DNA of 50,000 nt from contig JACDGV010000019.1 of NCBI GenBank assembly GCA_013821425.1, positions 1 to 50,000 of the forward strand, written 5' to 3'. The translations under genes were made by a program, and so were the position numbers. Position 1 is the first letter of the stretch; the number at the start of each line of letters is the position of its first letter. The notes beneath the pieces are model-generated. The model worked only from the letters and a program-made list of their open reading frames with translations. It was not told where the DNA came from and ran no database searches. This DNA comes from Nitrosospira sp. Its GTDB lineage: Bacteria > Pseudomonadota > Gammaproteobacteria > Burkholderiales > Nitrosomonadaceae. Of this stretch, positions 7,852 through 15,403 are shown piece by piece.

Positions 7852-9111
7852 TCAGGTCACGGTCTTGTTCTTTCTGAGCGGGATTACCTTGTCCGTACGC
7901 CCCTGCTCAAATTGCATCAGCAACGCAGCCCACGCATTCAGTGCAGCCTTACGTTCCTCAAAATAGTCATGCCGGTTATAAATTCCTTCAACGCCTTTAA
8001 TCTTGTGATTCAGGCAACGCTCCGCAATGTGCGGTACTACGCCCAAAGCTTCCAAGTGGGTGCGCGCCGTACGGCGTAGATCATGGATAGTGAAGCGGTC
8101 TAATCCATGCTTGATCTTCGCAAGGGCAACACTCAAAGTACTTTCCGCGATATGTGGAAGCATGCGGTCTTGCATCTTACGTGCAGGCAATACCCATTTG
8201 CTGCTACACGATAATCGTTCAAGTTCGCGCAACCACTCTACTGCAATGTCGGGCAGTGGTATATCAATGGCTGAGCTGGTCTTTGTACGCTCAGCAGGTA
8301 AATACCATACCGCCTTTTCCAAATCGAACTCTGACCACCTCGCGGCTATCAGCTCGCTTTTGCGCACTGCCAGCAACAGCAATAATTTAATGGTCAAGCC
8401 ATTCTCTACGCTGAACCCGTTTGCTTCTCGCATGGCTGCAAAGAGCCGCACCAGTTCCCCACTCGATAGCCACCGGTCGCGACTTTTTTCCTTGCCACCC
8501 GCATCGCCCGGATCGAACGCAGCTGCCGGGTTGTATTCGATAGCATGTCGCTTAACAGCGTAATTGAAAATGCGCTTAAGCCAACGCAGCACATCATTGG
8601 ATATAGACGGCGCGCCGCGCTTAATTACGGTTTTCAGGATGTTATCAATGTGACGCGGCTTTACATCCTCAACCTTGAGGCTACCAATAGCAGGCTTAAT
8701 GTCCTTCTCAATCCGGGCACGTACTATATTGGGGTGCTTCCATCGGCCAGCGATCATTCTCTCAAAGTATTCATCAGCCAGCTGCGCGACGGTGTAAGCA
8801 TTTTGTGCCGCTTCAATCTTGGCAATGGCTTCGCCTTTGCGCTGTTGCTTCTCACCGGCGACGTCATAACCTAGCGATACACGCGCCGCGAGTTTCTTTA
8901 CCTCGTCCCTGGCATTAGCCAATGACACAACTCCATAGCTTCCAAGACTCATCACACGTGCTTTGCCATCGAAACGATAGCGAAAACGCCAGGTCGGCAT
9001 TCTGTCCGTAGCCCGAAAACGCAGATACAAGCCTTCCCCGACGCCGCGGCCTTCAAATCGCTCGCCAGCCTTTATCCAATTGCGAATTTCCATGTCGGTC
9101 AATTTAACCAT
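7852..9111 (-). CDS. int: P4-type tyrosine recombinase (integrase)
   Basis: This enzyme integrates and excises the island by site-specific recombination. The 419-residue product has the N-terminal DUF4102-like arm domain (GEGLYLRFRATDRMPTWRFR, residues 25-45), a core-binding domain around 105-190 and a C-terminal catalytic domain. Visible catalytic residues are Arg250 in AVRKSELIAARW, His343 and Arg346 in IHDLRRTART, His369 in LNHKIKG and the nucleophile Tyr378 in VEGIYNRHDY. The length is normal for the family and no disruption is seen. It is the outermost gene of the island, transcribed inward. Repeats of TGGGTACA lie just upstream (9145-9246) and may be its binding sites. Confidence 0.92.
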   Translation of the reverse strand: MVKLTDMEIRNWIKAGERFEGRGVGEGLYLRFRATDRMPTWRFRYRFDGKARVMSLGSYGVVSLANARDEVKKLAARVSLGYDVAGEKQQRKGEAIAKIEAAQNAYTVAQLADEYFERMIAGRWKHPNIVRARIEKDIKPAIGSLKVEDVKPRHIDNILKTVIKRGAPSISNDVLRWLKRIFNYAVKRHAIEYNPAAAFDPGDAGGKEKSRDRWLSSGELVRLFAAMREANGFSVENGLTIKLLLLLAVRKSELIAARWSEFDLEKAVWYLPAERTKTSSAIDIPLPDIAVEWLRELERLSCSSKWVLPARKMQDRMLPHIAESTLSVALAKIKHGLDRFTIHDLRRTARTHLEALGVVPHIAERCLNHKIKGVEGIYNRHDYFEERKAALNAWAALLMQFEQGRTDKVIPLRKNKTVT

Positions 9112-9144
9112 GTGTAACTCAATATTTAAGTTTTATGTATTTTC

Positions 9145-9246
9145 TTGGGTACACATAAAGATGTCGATATCCGCATGGAGAAACGACTTATATATGTACC
9201 CATAATTCTGATGGTTATTACCATTGTGTACACGGTTGGGTACACA
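9145..9246. repeat. Repeated TGGGTACA sites upstream of the integrase
   Basis: TTGGGTACACA occurs at 9145-9155 and again at 9236-9246 in direct orientation. Its core inverted (TGTACCCA) lies midway at 9195-9202, and a palindrome GTGTACAC at 9226-9233. Evenly spaced sites between an integrase gene and the chromosomal junction suggest integrase arm sites, or an operator of the int promoter. The attachment core itself cannot be fixed from one end. Confidence 0.5.
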
Positions 9247-9290
9247 GGAATTATGAGCTCACTTGAAATGAATTGCAACAGTGTGACACG

Positions 9291-9317
9291 AAAAAGCCGC
9301 ATGGCTAGCGGCTTTTG
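9291..9317 (-). terminator. Terminator downstream of yicC
   Basis: AAAAGCCGC (9292-9300) and GCGGCTTTT (9308-9316) form a 9-bp stem with a 7-base loop. Read leftward the stem is followed by a T run, fitting an intrinsic terminator for yicC. Symmetry allows it to work in both directions, insulating the island from the chromosome. Confidence 0.75.
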
Positions 9318-9352
9318 TGATACTTTGAGACTTGCTGATTTCGCATGAAAGG

Positions 9353-10234
9353 CTACTCAATATTTTGCACCTGCTCCCGCATTTGCTCGATCAGCACCTT
9401 GAGTTCCACGGACATTTTCGACACTTCCGCGTCCACTGACTTTGAGCCAACAGTGTTGGCTTCGCGGTTAAGTTCCTGCATCAGAAAATCCAGGCGCTTG
9501 CCGATGGCTCCTCCCTTGCACAGAATGCGCTCTACTTCGTCCATATGAGTCTGTAAGCGGGACAGTTCTTCGTCCACGTCGATCTTGCTTGCAAACAAGA
9601 TCAATTCCTGACGAATGCGCTCGTCATCACAATTTACCATTGCTTCGCACAAGCGGGTTTTGAGCTTTTCCCGAAACGCCACTAGCAATGCGGGAATACG
9701 CGGCGCCACTTCACCCACAAGAAGCCGCATCCTGGCCATGCGCTCGAGCAGTATGAGCTTGAGTTTTTCACCTTCGCGTGCGCGTGCTGCTGCCAGTTCA
9801 TCCAGGGCAGTGCGCAGCAAGTCCGTGCACGGACCGCACAAATCCGTTACGGGCAGCGACGGCGCACTCAAAATCCCCGGCCAGCGTAGAATATCCGCTG
9901 CACCAAGACCTTGCGCATCAGGCAGCACGGCTCTTACTGCCTGGTTCAAATTCAACAGCTTCTGCAATAAATCCGCGTTGATTTGCTGGCGATCGTCCGA
10001 GCCCGAGGAGGGAAAGAAATTGGCGCGGCACTCGATTTTTCCCCGGTTCAACCGGGTGGCCAGCAGTTCCCTCATTGCCCCTTCCAGCATCCGGAGTTCG
10101 TCCGGGAGGCGAAACTGGATATCAAGATAACGGTTATTTACGGAGCGCAGCTCCAGATTGAGTGAGCCCTGCGGCAACTCCTTCGTTACCACGGCATACC
10201 CAGTCATACTGTAGATTGGGGCGAACTCATACAC
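9353..10234 (-). CDS. yicC: YicC family endoribonuclease
   Basis: YicC-type proteins are conserved stress-related endoribonucleases. The 293-residue product has the family's N-terminal motif SMTGYAVVTKELPQGSLNLE followed by LRSVNNRYLDIQFRLPDEL, and the C-terminal block GGAIGKRLDFLMQELNREAN with TVGSKS and a final helix. The length is typical. The start at 10234 has an AAGGA about 13 bases upstream. An internal ATG at MTGYA (residue 10) is a possible alternative, though the family usually has a few residues before SMTG. It is divergent from rph and ends in the terminator at 9291-9317. The island lies directly downstream. Confidence 0.9.
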   Translation of the reverse strand: MYEFAPIYSMTGYAVVTKELPQGSLNLELRSVNNRYLDIQFRLPDELRMLEGAMRELLATRLNRGKIECRANFFPSSGSDDRQQINADLLQKLLNLNQAVRAVLPDAQGLGAADILRWPGILSAPSLPVTDLCGPCTDLLRTALDELAAARAREGEKLKLILLERMARMRLLVGEVAPRIPALLVAFREKLKTRLCEAMVNCDDERIRQELILFASKIDVDEELSRLQTHMDEVERILCKGGAIGKRLDFLMQELNREANTVGSKSVDAEVSKMSVELKVLIEQMREQVQNIE

Positions 10235-10420
10235 TGGCGGGTCCTTAATAAGTTAAAATGAGAGTGCGCATTATCGTACACTGCCGTGTGGATACGCCCA
10301 GAATAAATTTGCACGTTACCCTACGCGATCTTGCCGCGAGGAACAACTACCACAATCAGGTCCGCCCCCTGGGAGCGGAACGCTGCGCTGACTTTATGAT
10401 CAACCGGGAAGATTCATAAC

Positions 10421-11137
10421 ATGCGTCCCAGCAACCGCGCTTCAGCTCAGTTACGCTCCGTTCACATCACGCGGAATTACGCCAAGCATGCGGAAGGCTC
10501 GGCGCTGATCGAGTGTGGCGATACCAGGATATTGTGCACGGCCAGCGTGGATGAAAAGGTACCCCCGTTTCTGCGTGGCAAAGGGCAGGGTTGGCTCACT
10601 GCGGAATACGGGATGTTGCCGCGTTCCACAGGGGAGCGCATGCAGCGCGAAGCTGCCCGGGGCAAGCAATCCGGCCGTACCATGGAAATCCAGCGGCTGA
10701 TCGGCCGTGCATTGCGTGCGGTGGTGGATTTGTCGAAACTGGGCGAGCGCACCATCCAGATCGACTGCGACGTGATCCAGGCCGACGGCGGCACTCGGAC
10801 CGCCAGCATTACTGGCGCGTTTGTCGCGCTGCATGACGCGGTGGAAATCCTGCTGCGGGAGCAGGTAATAGGCATCACACCCATATTTGCTCACGTAGCC
10901 GCCGTTTCCGTGGGTGTCTACGAGGGCGTGCCGGTACTTGATCTGGATTACCTCGAAGACTCCCGCTGTGATACGGATATGAACGTGGTAATGACGGAGG
11001 ACTTTGGTCTGGTGGAAATGCAGGGTACCGCAGAAGGCGCGCCATTCAGCAGACAGGACCTGGATGCCATGCTGAACCTGGCTCAGCATGGAATACGGGA
11101 ACTGATTGACATTCAGAAAATGGTGCTGGCGAGGTAG
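10421..11137 (+). CDS. rph: Ribonuclease PH
   Basis: RNase PH is a phosphate-dependent 3'-5' exoribonuclease that trims tRNA 3' ends. The 238-residue product has the typical start [20 protein letters not shown], the [19 protein letters not shown] block (about 52-70) and the phosphate-site segment [20 protein letters not shown] (about 108-127), ending with [17 protein letters not shown]. Length is standard. Only 10 bp separate it from rdgB, an arrangement common in proteobacteria. The start codon follows a GGAAGATT-type ribosome site. Confidence 0.96.
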   Translation: MRPSNRASAQLRSVHITRNYAKHAEGSALIECGDTRILCTASVDEKVPPFLRGKGQGWLTAEYGMLPRSTGERMQREAARGKQSGRTMEIQRLIGRALRAVVDLSKLGERTIQIDCDVIQADGGTRTASITGAFVALHDAVEILLREQVIGITPIFAHVAAVSVGVYEGVPVLDLDYLEDSRCDTDMNVVMTEDFGLVEMQGTAEGAPFSRQDLDAMLNLAQHGIRELIDIQKMVLAR

Positions 11138-11147
11138 AAGTCTGGGT

Positions 11148-11741
11148 ATGAAAAAACTTGTCATGGCTAGCAACAACCTGGGGAAGCTGCGGGAAATTAG
11201 CCATTTGCTGGAACCGCTAGGTATCGAGGTATTGCCGCAATCCGCATTTAATGTTGCGGAAGTTGACGAACCGCACTGCACTTTCGTTGAAAATGCGCTT
11301 GCCAAGGCGCGCCATGCCAGTAAATGGACCAGGTTGTTCTCCCTAGCGGATGATTCCGGCATCTGTGTGAAGGCGCTTAACGGTAAACCGGGTGTTTTAT
11401 CGGCCCGTTATACAGGTGAGCCCAGGTCGGATGAGCGAAATAACCAGAAACTGGTGGATATGTTGAGAAGCCAGGCAGATCGCAGGGCGTACTATTACTG
11501 CGTGATCGTGCTGGTGCGCCATGCGGAAGATCCGCAGCCCATCATTTGTGACGGAACTTGGCAAGGCGAACTGCTGCTGGAGCCGCGTGGCGGAGGTGGG
11601 TTTGGTTACGATCCCCTTTTTTTTCTGCCGGATCTGGGTAAAACAGCGGCGGAACTCCCCTTCGCACAAAAAAATCGGGCCAGTCATCGAGGGAAAGCGT
11701 TAACCCGGCTTATAGAAAGAATCAGGGAGGAAGAGTTTTGA
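11148..11741 (+). CDS. rdgB: dITP/XTP pyrophosphatase (HAM1 family)
   Basis: This enzyme hydrolyses non-canonical purine nucleotides (dITP, XTP) to monophosphates, keeping them out of DNA. The 197-residue product starts MKKLVMASNNLGKLREISHL, the substrate-binding SNNxxK motif of the family. It also has LADDSGICVKALNGKPGVLSARY (about 66-88) with the catalytic Asp and the GGGGFGYDPLFF motif near 146. The ATG at 11148, rather than the longer frame from 11106 that overlaps rph, fits the family N-terminus. It is cotranscribed with rph and probably with hemW. Confidence 0.95.
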   Translation: MKKLVMASNNLGKLREISHLLEPLGIEVLPQSAFNVAEVDEPHCTFVENALAKARHASKWTRLFSLADDSGICVKALNGKPGVLSARYTGEPRSDERNNQKLVDMLRSQADRRAYYYCVIVLVRHAEDPQPIICDGTWQGELLLEPRGGGGFGYDPLFFLPDLGKTAAELPFAQKNRASHRGKALTRLIERIREEEF

Positions 11742-11821
11742 CACCGGGACGAAAATCGGGCGAGCCCCAGATAGCTGAAACAATGACGTTTCTTGTCCGT
11801 TGTTGTCCGTAGAATGACATC

Positions 11822-13048
11822 ATGACAACAACCATTTCTCCAGCATTCGTACTAAATTCCCGGGCGCCGCGGCTAAAGTCGCTGCCTCCGCTGGGTCTTT
11901 ACATCCATATTCCCTGGTGTGTGAAGAAATGCCCCTATTGCGATTTCAACTCCCATGAAGTACGTGATCAAAGCGGAGGTATGCCGGAGGCTGAATATGT
12001 GGCGGCGCTTATTCGTGATCTCGAATCGGCATTGCCGCAGGTTTGGGGACGTCAAGTAAGCAGCGTATTCTTTGGCGGCGGCACACCCAGCCTGTTCACC
12101 GCTCAATCCATCGATACTATTCTGTCCGCTATCAGAGCGCTGCTGCCGCTGGAGCTTTTCGCCGAGATTACGCTCGAGGCCAACCCCGGTACGTTCGAGT
12201 CACAAAAATTTATCGATTTTCGCGCTGCGGGCATCAACCGGCTATCCATAGGAATCCAGAGCTTTAACCCGAGACATCTGCGATTGCTGGGCCGGATACA
12301 CGATGATAGCGATGCCCGCCGCGCGATCGAAATTGCTGGAAACAATTTCGATAATGTGAATCTCGATCTGATGTATGGCCTGCCTGGTCAATCACTGGAG
12401 GAAGCTCGAAATGATATCGAAACTGCCCTCGCATGGGGCGTTTCCCATATTTCCGCTTATCATCTGACACTGGAACCCAACACACTGTTTCATCGCTATC
12501 CGCCACCGTTGCCCGATGACGATTTGACGGCTGAAATGCAGGGCATGATCGAGAAAACGCTCGCTCATGGCGGCTACGCCAACTATGAAACTTCCGCTTT
12601 TGCCCGGCCGGGACGGGAATCACGTCACAATATGAATTATTGGCTGTTCGGTGACTATCTTGGAATTGGCGCGGGGGCGCACAGCAAAATAAGCTTCGCC
12701 GACAAGATTGTGCGCCAGATGCGCTACAAGCAGCCCAGGGAATACCTTGCCAAAACAGCGGGGATACTTGATTCGGGACTGGCGATTATGGAACAGCACG
12801 AATTGGGGCGGGACGACCGGGCCTTTGAATTCATGATCAACGGGCTACGCCTTTCAAAAGGCTTTGCTACCGAGATGTTCGTGGAGCGAACCGGGCTGCC
12901 TATTACACGCATCCAGCGCCAGCTGGACGAGGCGGAGCGGCGCCAACTCTTGACGCGTGACCACCAGTCCATCGTGCCCACGCTCACTGGCAGGCGCTTT
13001 TTAAACGATTTATTGCAAATTTTTCTTCCGGAAAAAAGCAGGCTATAA
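11822..13048 (+). CDS. hemW: Radical SAM heme chaperone HemW
   Basis: HemW is a radical-SAM-fold heme chaperone, formerly called oxygen-independent coproporphyrinogen oxidase-like. The 408-residue product carries the 4Fe-4S/SAM cluster motif PWCVKKCPYCDFNSH (Cys33, Cys37, Cys40) and the FFGGGTPSL motif near 78. It has the LEANPGTFE strand and a C-terminal HemN-like domain. It lacks the extra N-terminal extension of true HemN, and the CxxxCxYC spacing fits HemW. The ribosome site is weak and the first 20 residues are unconserved, so the start is the least certain part. It converges with trmB, the stop codons being 20 bp apart. Confidence 0.93.
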   Translation: MTTTISPAFVLNSRAPRLKSLPPLGLYIHIPWCVKKCPYCDFNSHEVRDQSGGMPEAEYVAALIRDLESALPQVWGRQVSSVFFGGGTPSLFTAQSIDTILSAIRALLPLELFAEITLEANPGTFESQKFIDFRAAGINRLSIGIQSFNPRHLRLLGRIHDDSDARRAIEIAGNNFDNVNLDLMYGLPGQSLEEARNDIETALAWGVSHISAYHLTLEPNTLFHRYPPPLPDDDLTAEMQGMIEKTLAHGGYANYETSAFARPGRESRHNMNYWLFGDYLGIGAGAHSKISFADKIVRQMRYKQPREYLAKTAGILDSGLAIMEQHELGRDDRAFEFMINGLRLSKGFATEMFVERTGLPITRIQRQLDEAERRQLLTRDHQSIVPTLTGRRFLNDLLQIFLPEKSRL

Positions 13049-13067
13049 GGATGCCTCTCACCCGCCT

Positions 13068-13739
13068 CTAGTTTTTTTGAAATACCAAATCCCACACATC
13101 GTGCCCCAACCGCAGACCCCGTTGTTCAAATTTGGTTAAGGGCCGGTAGTCCGGGCGGGGAGCATAATCAATAACGGTATTGGCAAGCCGTGGCTCTCCC
13201 TTCAATACCGTTAGTATTTGTTCGGCGTAATCCTGCCAATCGGTGGCAACATGAATGTAACCACCGGGCCTCAGTGCCCTGGCCAGGAGGGCAATGAATC
13301 CCGGCTGTATCAGCCTGCGTTTGTGGTGTCGCGCCTTTGGCCATGGATCTGGAAAAAAAATATGCACGCCCTGCAGGGATTCTGGCGGCAATGCATGTTT
13401 CAACACTTCCACCACGTCACCTTGGATGACGCGAATATTCATTAGCTCGAGTTCTTCAATCCGCTTGAGCAGGCTGCCCACCCCAGGTGTATGAACTTCG
13501 ATGGCAAGATAATCATTCTTTGGATTCGCCTGGGCAATAGCCGCTGTTGTTTCGCCCATTCCGAAACCGATTTCCAGAATTCTGGGCGCGCTCCTGCCAA
13601 AACACCTGTCGAAGTCGAGAGGCTCTTCCCCCGGCGTAATACCATATTCGGGCATCAGCCGGCCGAGGGCGTTGCGCTGAGCCTTGGAGACGCGCCCCTG
13701 GCGGAGGACAAAGCTACGGATAGGACGATGCTCTGTCAT
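13068..13739 (-). CDS. trmB: tRNA (guanine-N7-)-methyltransferase
   Basis: TrmB forms m7G46 in tRNA using S-adenosylmethionine. The 223-residue product has the SAM-binding motif [12 protein letters not shown] (about 54-65), the acidic end of strand 2 ([11 protein letters not shown]), QGDVVEVL, and the family signature [19 protein letters not shown] (about 125-143) that contacts tRNA. The N-terminal basic stretch ([18 protein letters not shown]) is also typical. It lies 26 bp after thiG on the same strand and is likely cotranscribed with thiS-thiG. Confidence 0.95.
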   Translation of the reverse strand: MTEHRPIRSFVLRQGRVSKAQRNALGRLMPEYGITPGEEPLDFDRCFGRSAPRILEIGFGMGETTAAIAQANPKNDYLAIEVHTPGVGSLLKRIEELELMNIRVIQGDVVEVLKHALPPESLQGVHIFFPDPWPKARHHKRRLIQPGFIALLARALRPGGYIHVATDWQDYAEQILTVLKGEPRLANTVIDYAPRPDYRPLTKFEQRGLRLGHDVWDLVFQKN

Positions 13740-13765
13740 TTAAAGCGCCTCCGCAAAACCCGCCG

Positions 13766-14581
13766 TTATGCGGCTTGGCCTTTGCCCTTACGCAAACTGC
13801 TGCTGTCGATAATTCCTTCAACCGGCGAACTGGGGCTGGCGTTGTATAATTTCTTTGCCATCCGGCCCGCGAGATAAGCCTCACGGCCCGCCTCAACCGC
13901 TTTTTTCATGGCTGAAGCCATCAATGGCGGATTTCGCGCAGCGGCAATGGCGGTGTTCATCAGCACACCGTCGCAGCCCAGCTCCATGGCGATAGCTGCG
14001 TCCGAAGCGGTGCCGACACCTGCATCCACGATCACCGGAACATGGGCATTCTCGATTATGATCTGCAAATTCCAGGGATTCAAAATACCCATGCCAGAAC
14101 CGATGAGAGATGCCAGTGGCATTACCGCGACACAGCCGATCTCCTCCAACTGTTTGGCGGCGATAGGGTCATCCGAAGTGTAAACCATTACGTGGAAACC
14201 TTCTTTTATCAAAATTTCCGCCGCCTTGAGGGTCTCCACCATGTTAGGGTAGAGAGTCTTCGGATCCCCCAGAACTTCGAGCTTGACCAGCGTGTGGCCA
14301 TCCAGCAATTCGCGCGCGAGGCGGAGGGTCCTCACCGCATCTTCCACGGTATAACAACCGGCTGTATTCGGTAGCAACGTGTATTGCGAGGGCGGCAGCA
14401 CATCCAGCAGGTTAGGCTCGTCGGGATTCTGTCCGAGATTGGTGCGGCGAATCGCCACGGTAATGATTTCCGCCCCGCTCGCATCAATTGCCGCACGTGT
14501 CTCGGCAAAATCCTTGTACTTGCCGGTTCCGACCAGAAGCCGGGATGAATACGCTTTGCCGGCGATGACGAGATTTTCCAT
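13766..14581 (-). CDS. thiG: Thiazole synthase ThiG
   Basis: ThiG makes the thiazole phosphate of thiamine from 1-deoxyxylulose 5-phosphate, dehydroglycine and sulfur carried on ThiS. The product of about 271 residues has [20 protein letters not shown] at the start, the [10 protein letters not shown] block, the substrate lysine in [18 protein letters not shown] and the phosphate-binding loops [20 protein letters not shown] and [15 protein letters not shown]. The ATG at 14581 (MENLVIAGK) fits the family. An in-frame ATG at 14605 would add eight residues. ThiS lies upstream on the same strand with a 165-bp gap, and trmB follows. Confidence 0.94.
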   Translation of the reverse strand: MENLVIAGKAYSSRLLVGTGKYKDFAETRAAIDASGAEIITVAIRRTNLGQNPDEPNLLDVLPPSQYTLLPNTAGCYTVEDAVRTLRLARELLDGHTLVKLEVLGDPKTLYPNMVETLKAAEILIKEGFHVMVYTSDDPIAAKQLEEIGCVAVMPLASLIGSGMGILNPWNLQIIIENAHVPVIVDAGVGTASDAAIAMELGCDGVLMNTAIAAARNPPLMASAMKKAVEAGREAYLAGRMAKKLYNASPSSPVEGIIDSSSLRKGKGQAA

Positions 14582-14746
14582 AGCTCTGATTTCAACTCCA
14601 TCCATTAATGGCTGGCCAATGTGACGTAACGTGAAGCCAAACGCTGTCTCATTGCCTTTTTATTGATGTATGCCTGTAGCCTTACCCGGTATGTTGGCAT
14701 CAGCTTTATCCCGGGAAGACGGGAGCAAGAACTCAAGCGAGAAGGT

Positions 14747-14992
14747 TTACCCTCCACCGACCGCCACTACGATTTCAAGCCGGTCACCCTCGACCAGAAT
14801 CGTCTGGTCGAACTTGCTGCGAGGGACGATTTCGCCGTTACGCTCCACCGCAATGCGCTTGCCTTGCGATCCCATGTGTTCCAGCAATTGCGTGATATTC
14901 ACACCTGCATCATTCCTATCTTGATTTTTTAATTCCGCCTGCGGGGGGGCAGGAAAGCGGTGGGGCTGACCATTAACGATAAGCTGTATCAT
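14747..14992 (-). CDS. thiS: Sulfur carrier protein ThiS
   Basis: ThiS is a ubiquitin-like carrier whose C-terminal Gly-Gly is adenylated by ThiF and thiocarboxylated to donate sulfur to ThiG. The product starts MIQLIVNGQPHRF and ends LEIVVAVGGG with the required Gly-Gly. The AVERNGEIVPRSKF segment and LVEGDRLEIV are the family hallmarks. At 81 residues it is about 15 longer than usual, owing to a polar insertion after the first strand (PAPPQAELKNQDRNDAG). No thiamine pyrophosphate riboswitch motif is seen upstream. Confidence 0.9.
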   Translation of the reverse strand: MIQLIVNGQPHRFPAPPQAELKNQDRNDAGVNITQLLEHMGSQGKRIAVERNGEIVPRSKFDQTILVEGDRLEIVVAVGGG

Positions 14993-15317
14993 CTTAAAAA
15001 AGGACCGGGCAAATCAAACGCGAGACAGACTTCGGATTAAATAGCAGTTGGTTGAAAATGCAATTATACGCGGGGAGTAGTTTGATAGTCGACAACAAGC
15101 GTTTTTACATGTTCCGTGGGGTGCGTTTTAGCGTGCCGGAGATTCATGGGAAAACCCCATCCCGACGTAGCGCGCTGCAAAGAAAGTATCGCCAGCGCCC
15201 GGAAAAGCCGCCTATGGCGGCGCGTGCTATAGCGTGCTTGCCGCCGACGGTTAACTCCCTCGACGCGGGAAAGGCGCAGCGCTATCCGGCGGTTTCATCG
15301 TATAATCCCGCAAAGTT
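14993..15317. other. Intergenic stretch between thiS and tRNA-Gly
   Basis: No convincing gene on either strand. It must hold the leftward thiS promoter and the rightward tRNA promoter. Several small G+C-rich hairpins (for example CATGGG/CCCATC near 15147 and GCCGCC/GGCGGC near 15210) are present, but nothing matches a known RNA. A short 91-codon open frame here has no protein-like features. Confidence 0.5.
15301..15306 (+). promoter_or_regulatory. -10 element of the tRNA-Gly promoter
   Basis: A perfect TATAAT lies 12 bp before the tRNA, followed by a G+C-rich discriminator (CCCGC). Such discriminators mark promoters of stable RNA under growth-rate and ppGpp control. No clear -35 hexamer is visible at 17 bp. 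Confidence 0.6.
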
Positions 15318-15391
15318 GCGGGTGTAGCTCAATGGCAGAGCAGAAGCTTCCCAAGCTTACGACGAGGGTTCGATTCCCTTCACCCGCTCCA
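15318..15391 (+). tRNA. tRNA-Gly (anticodon CCC)
   Basis: A complete cloverleaf is readable: acceptor stem GCGGGTG/CACCCGC, D-arm with AGCTCAATGGCAGAGC, anticodon loop TTCCCAA (anticodon CCC, reading GGG), T-arm with GGTTCGATTCC, and an encoded CCA end. It is 74 nt including CCA. The AsmA-family gene starts 12 bp after its end. Confidence 0.95.
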
Positions 15392-15403
15392 TTTTTCCCG
15401 CCC

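Larger units (their letters stand above)
3453..9290 (-). mobile_element. Satellite-like integrated island (int, AlpA, DUF3631, TerS)
   Basis: This is a leftward gene block between the IS cluster and yicC. It holds a P4-type integrase, an unknown 66-residue ORF, an unknown 217-residue protein, an AlpA-type regulator, a DUF3631 ATPase, a TubC_N-like protein and a terminase small subunit. There are no portal, capsid, tail or lysis genes. Integrase, AlpA, a replication-type ATPase and TerS without structural genes is the layout of phage-inducible chromosomal islands, which redirect a helper phage's packaging. Parts of the block look lower in G+C than the flanking housekeeping genes. The left limit is set by insertion sequences, so the original end and attachment site on that side may be lost. 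Confidence 0.55.

Noticed and set aside
3453..9290. Complete prophage
   Set aside because: Only integrase, regulator, ATPase and TerS are present. No portal, capsid, tail, large terminase or lysis gene can be read.
9145..9348. Small rightward ORF between the integrase and yicC
   Set aside because: It starts at a TTG in the repeat region, lacks a ribosome site and runs through the yicC terminator.
14993..15317. Thiamine pyrophosphate riboswitch upstream of thiS
   Set aside because: The conserved CUGAGA and ACC..UGA.CUGGRUAAU blocks are not found on the reverse strand before thiS.
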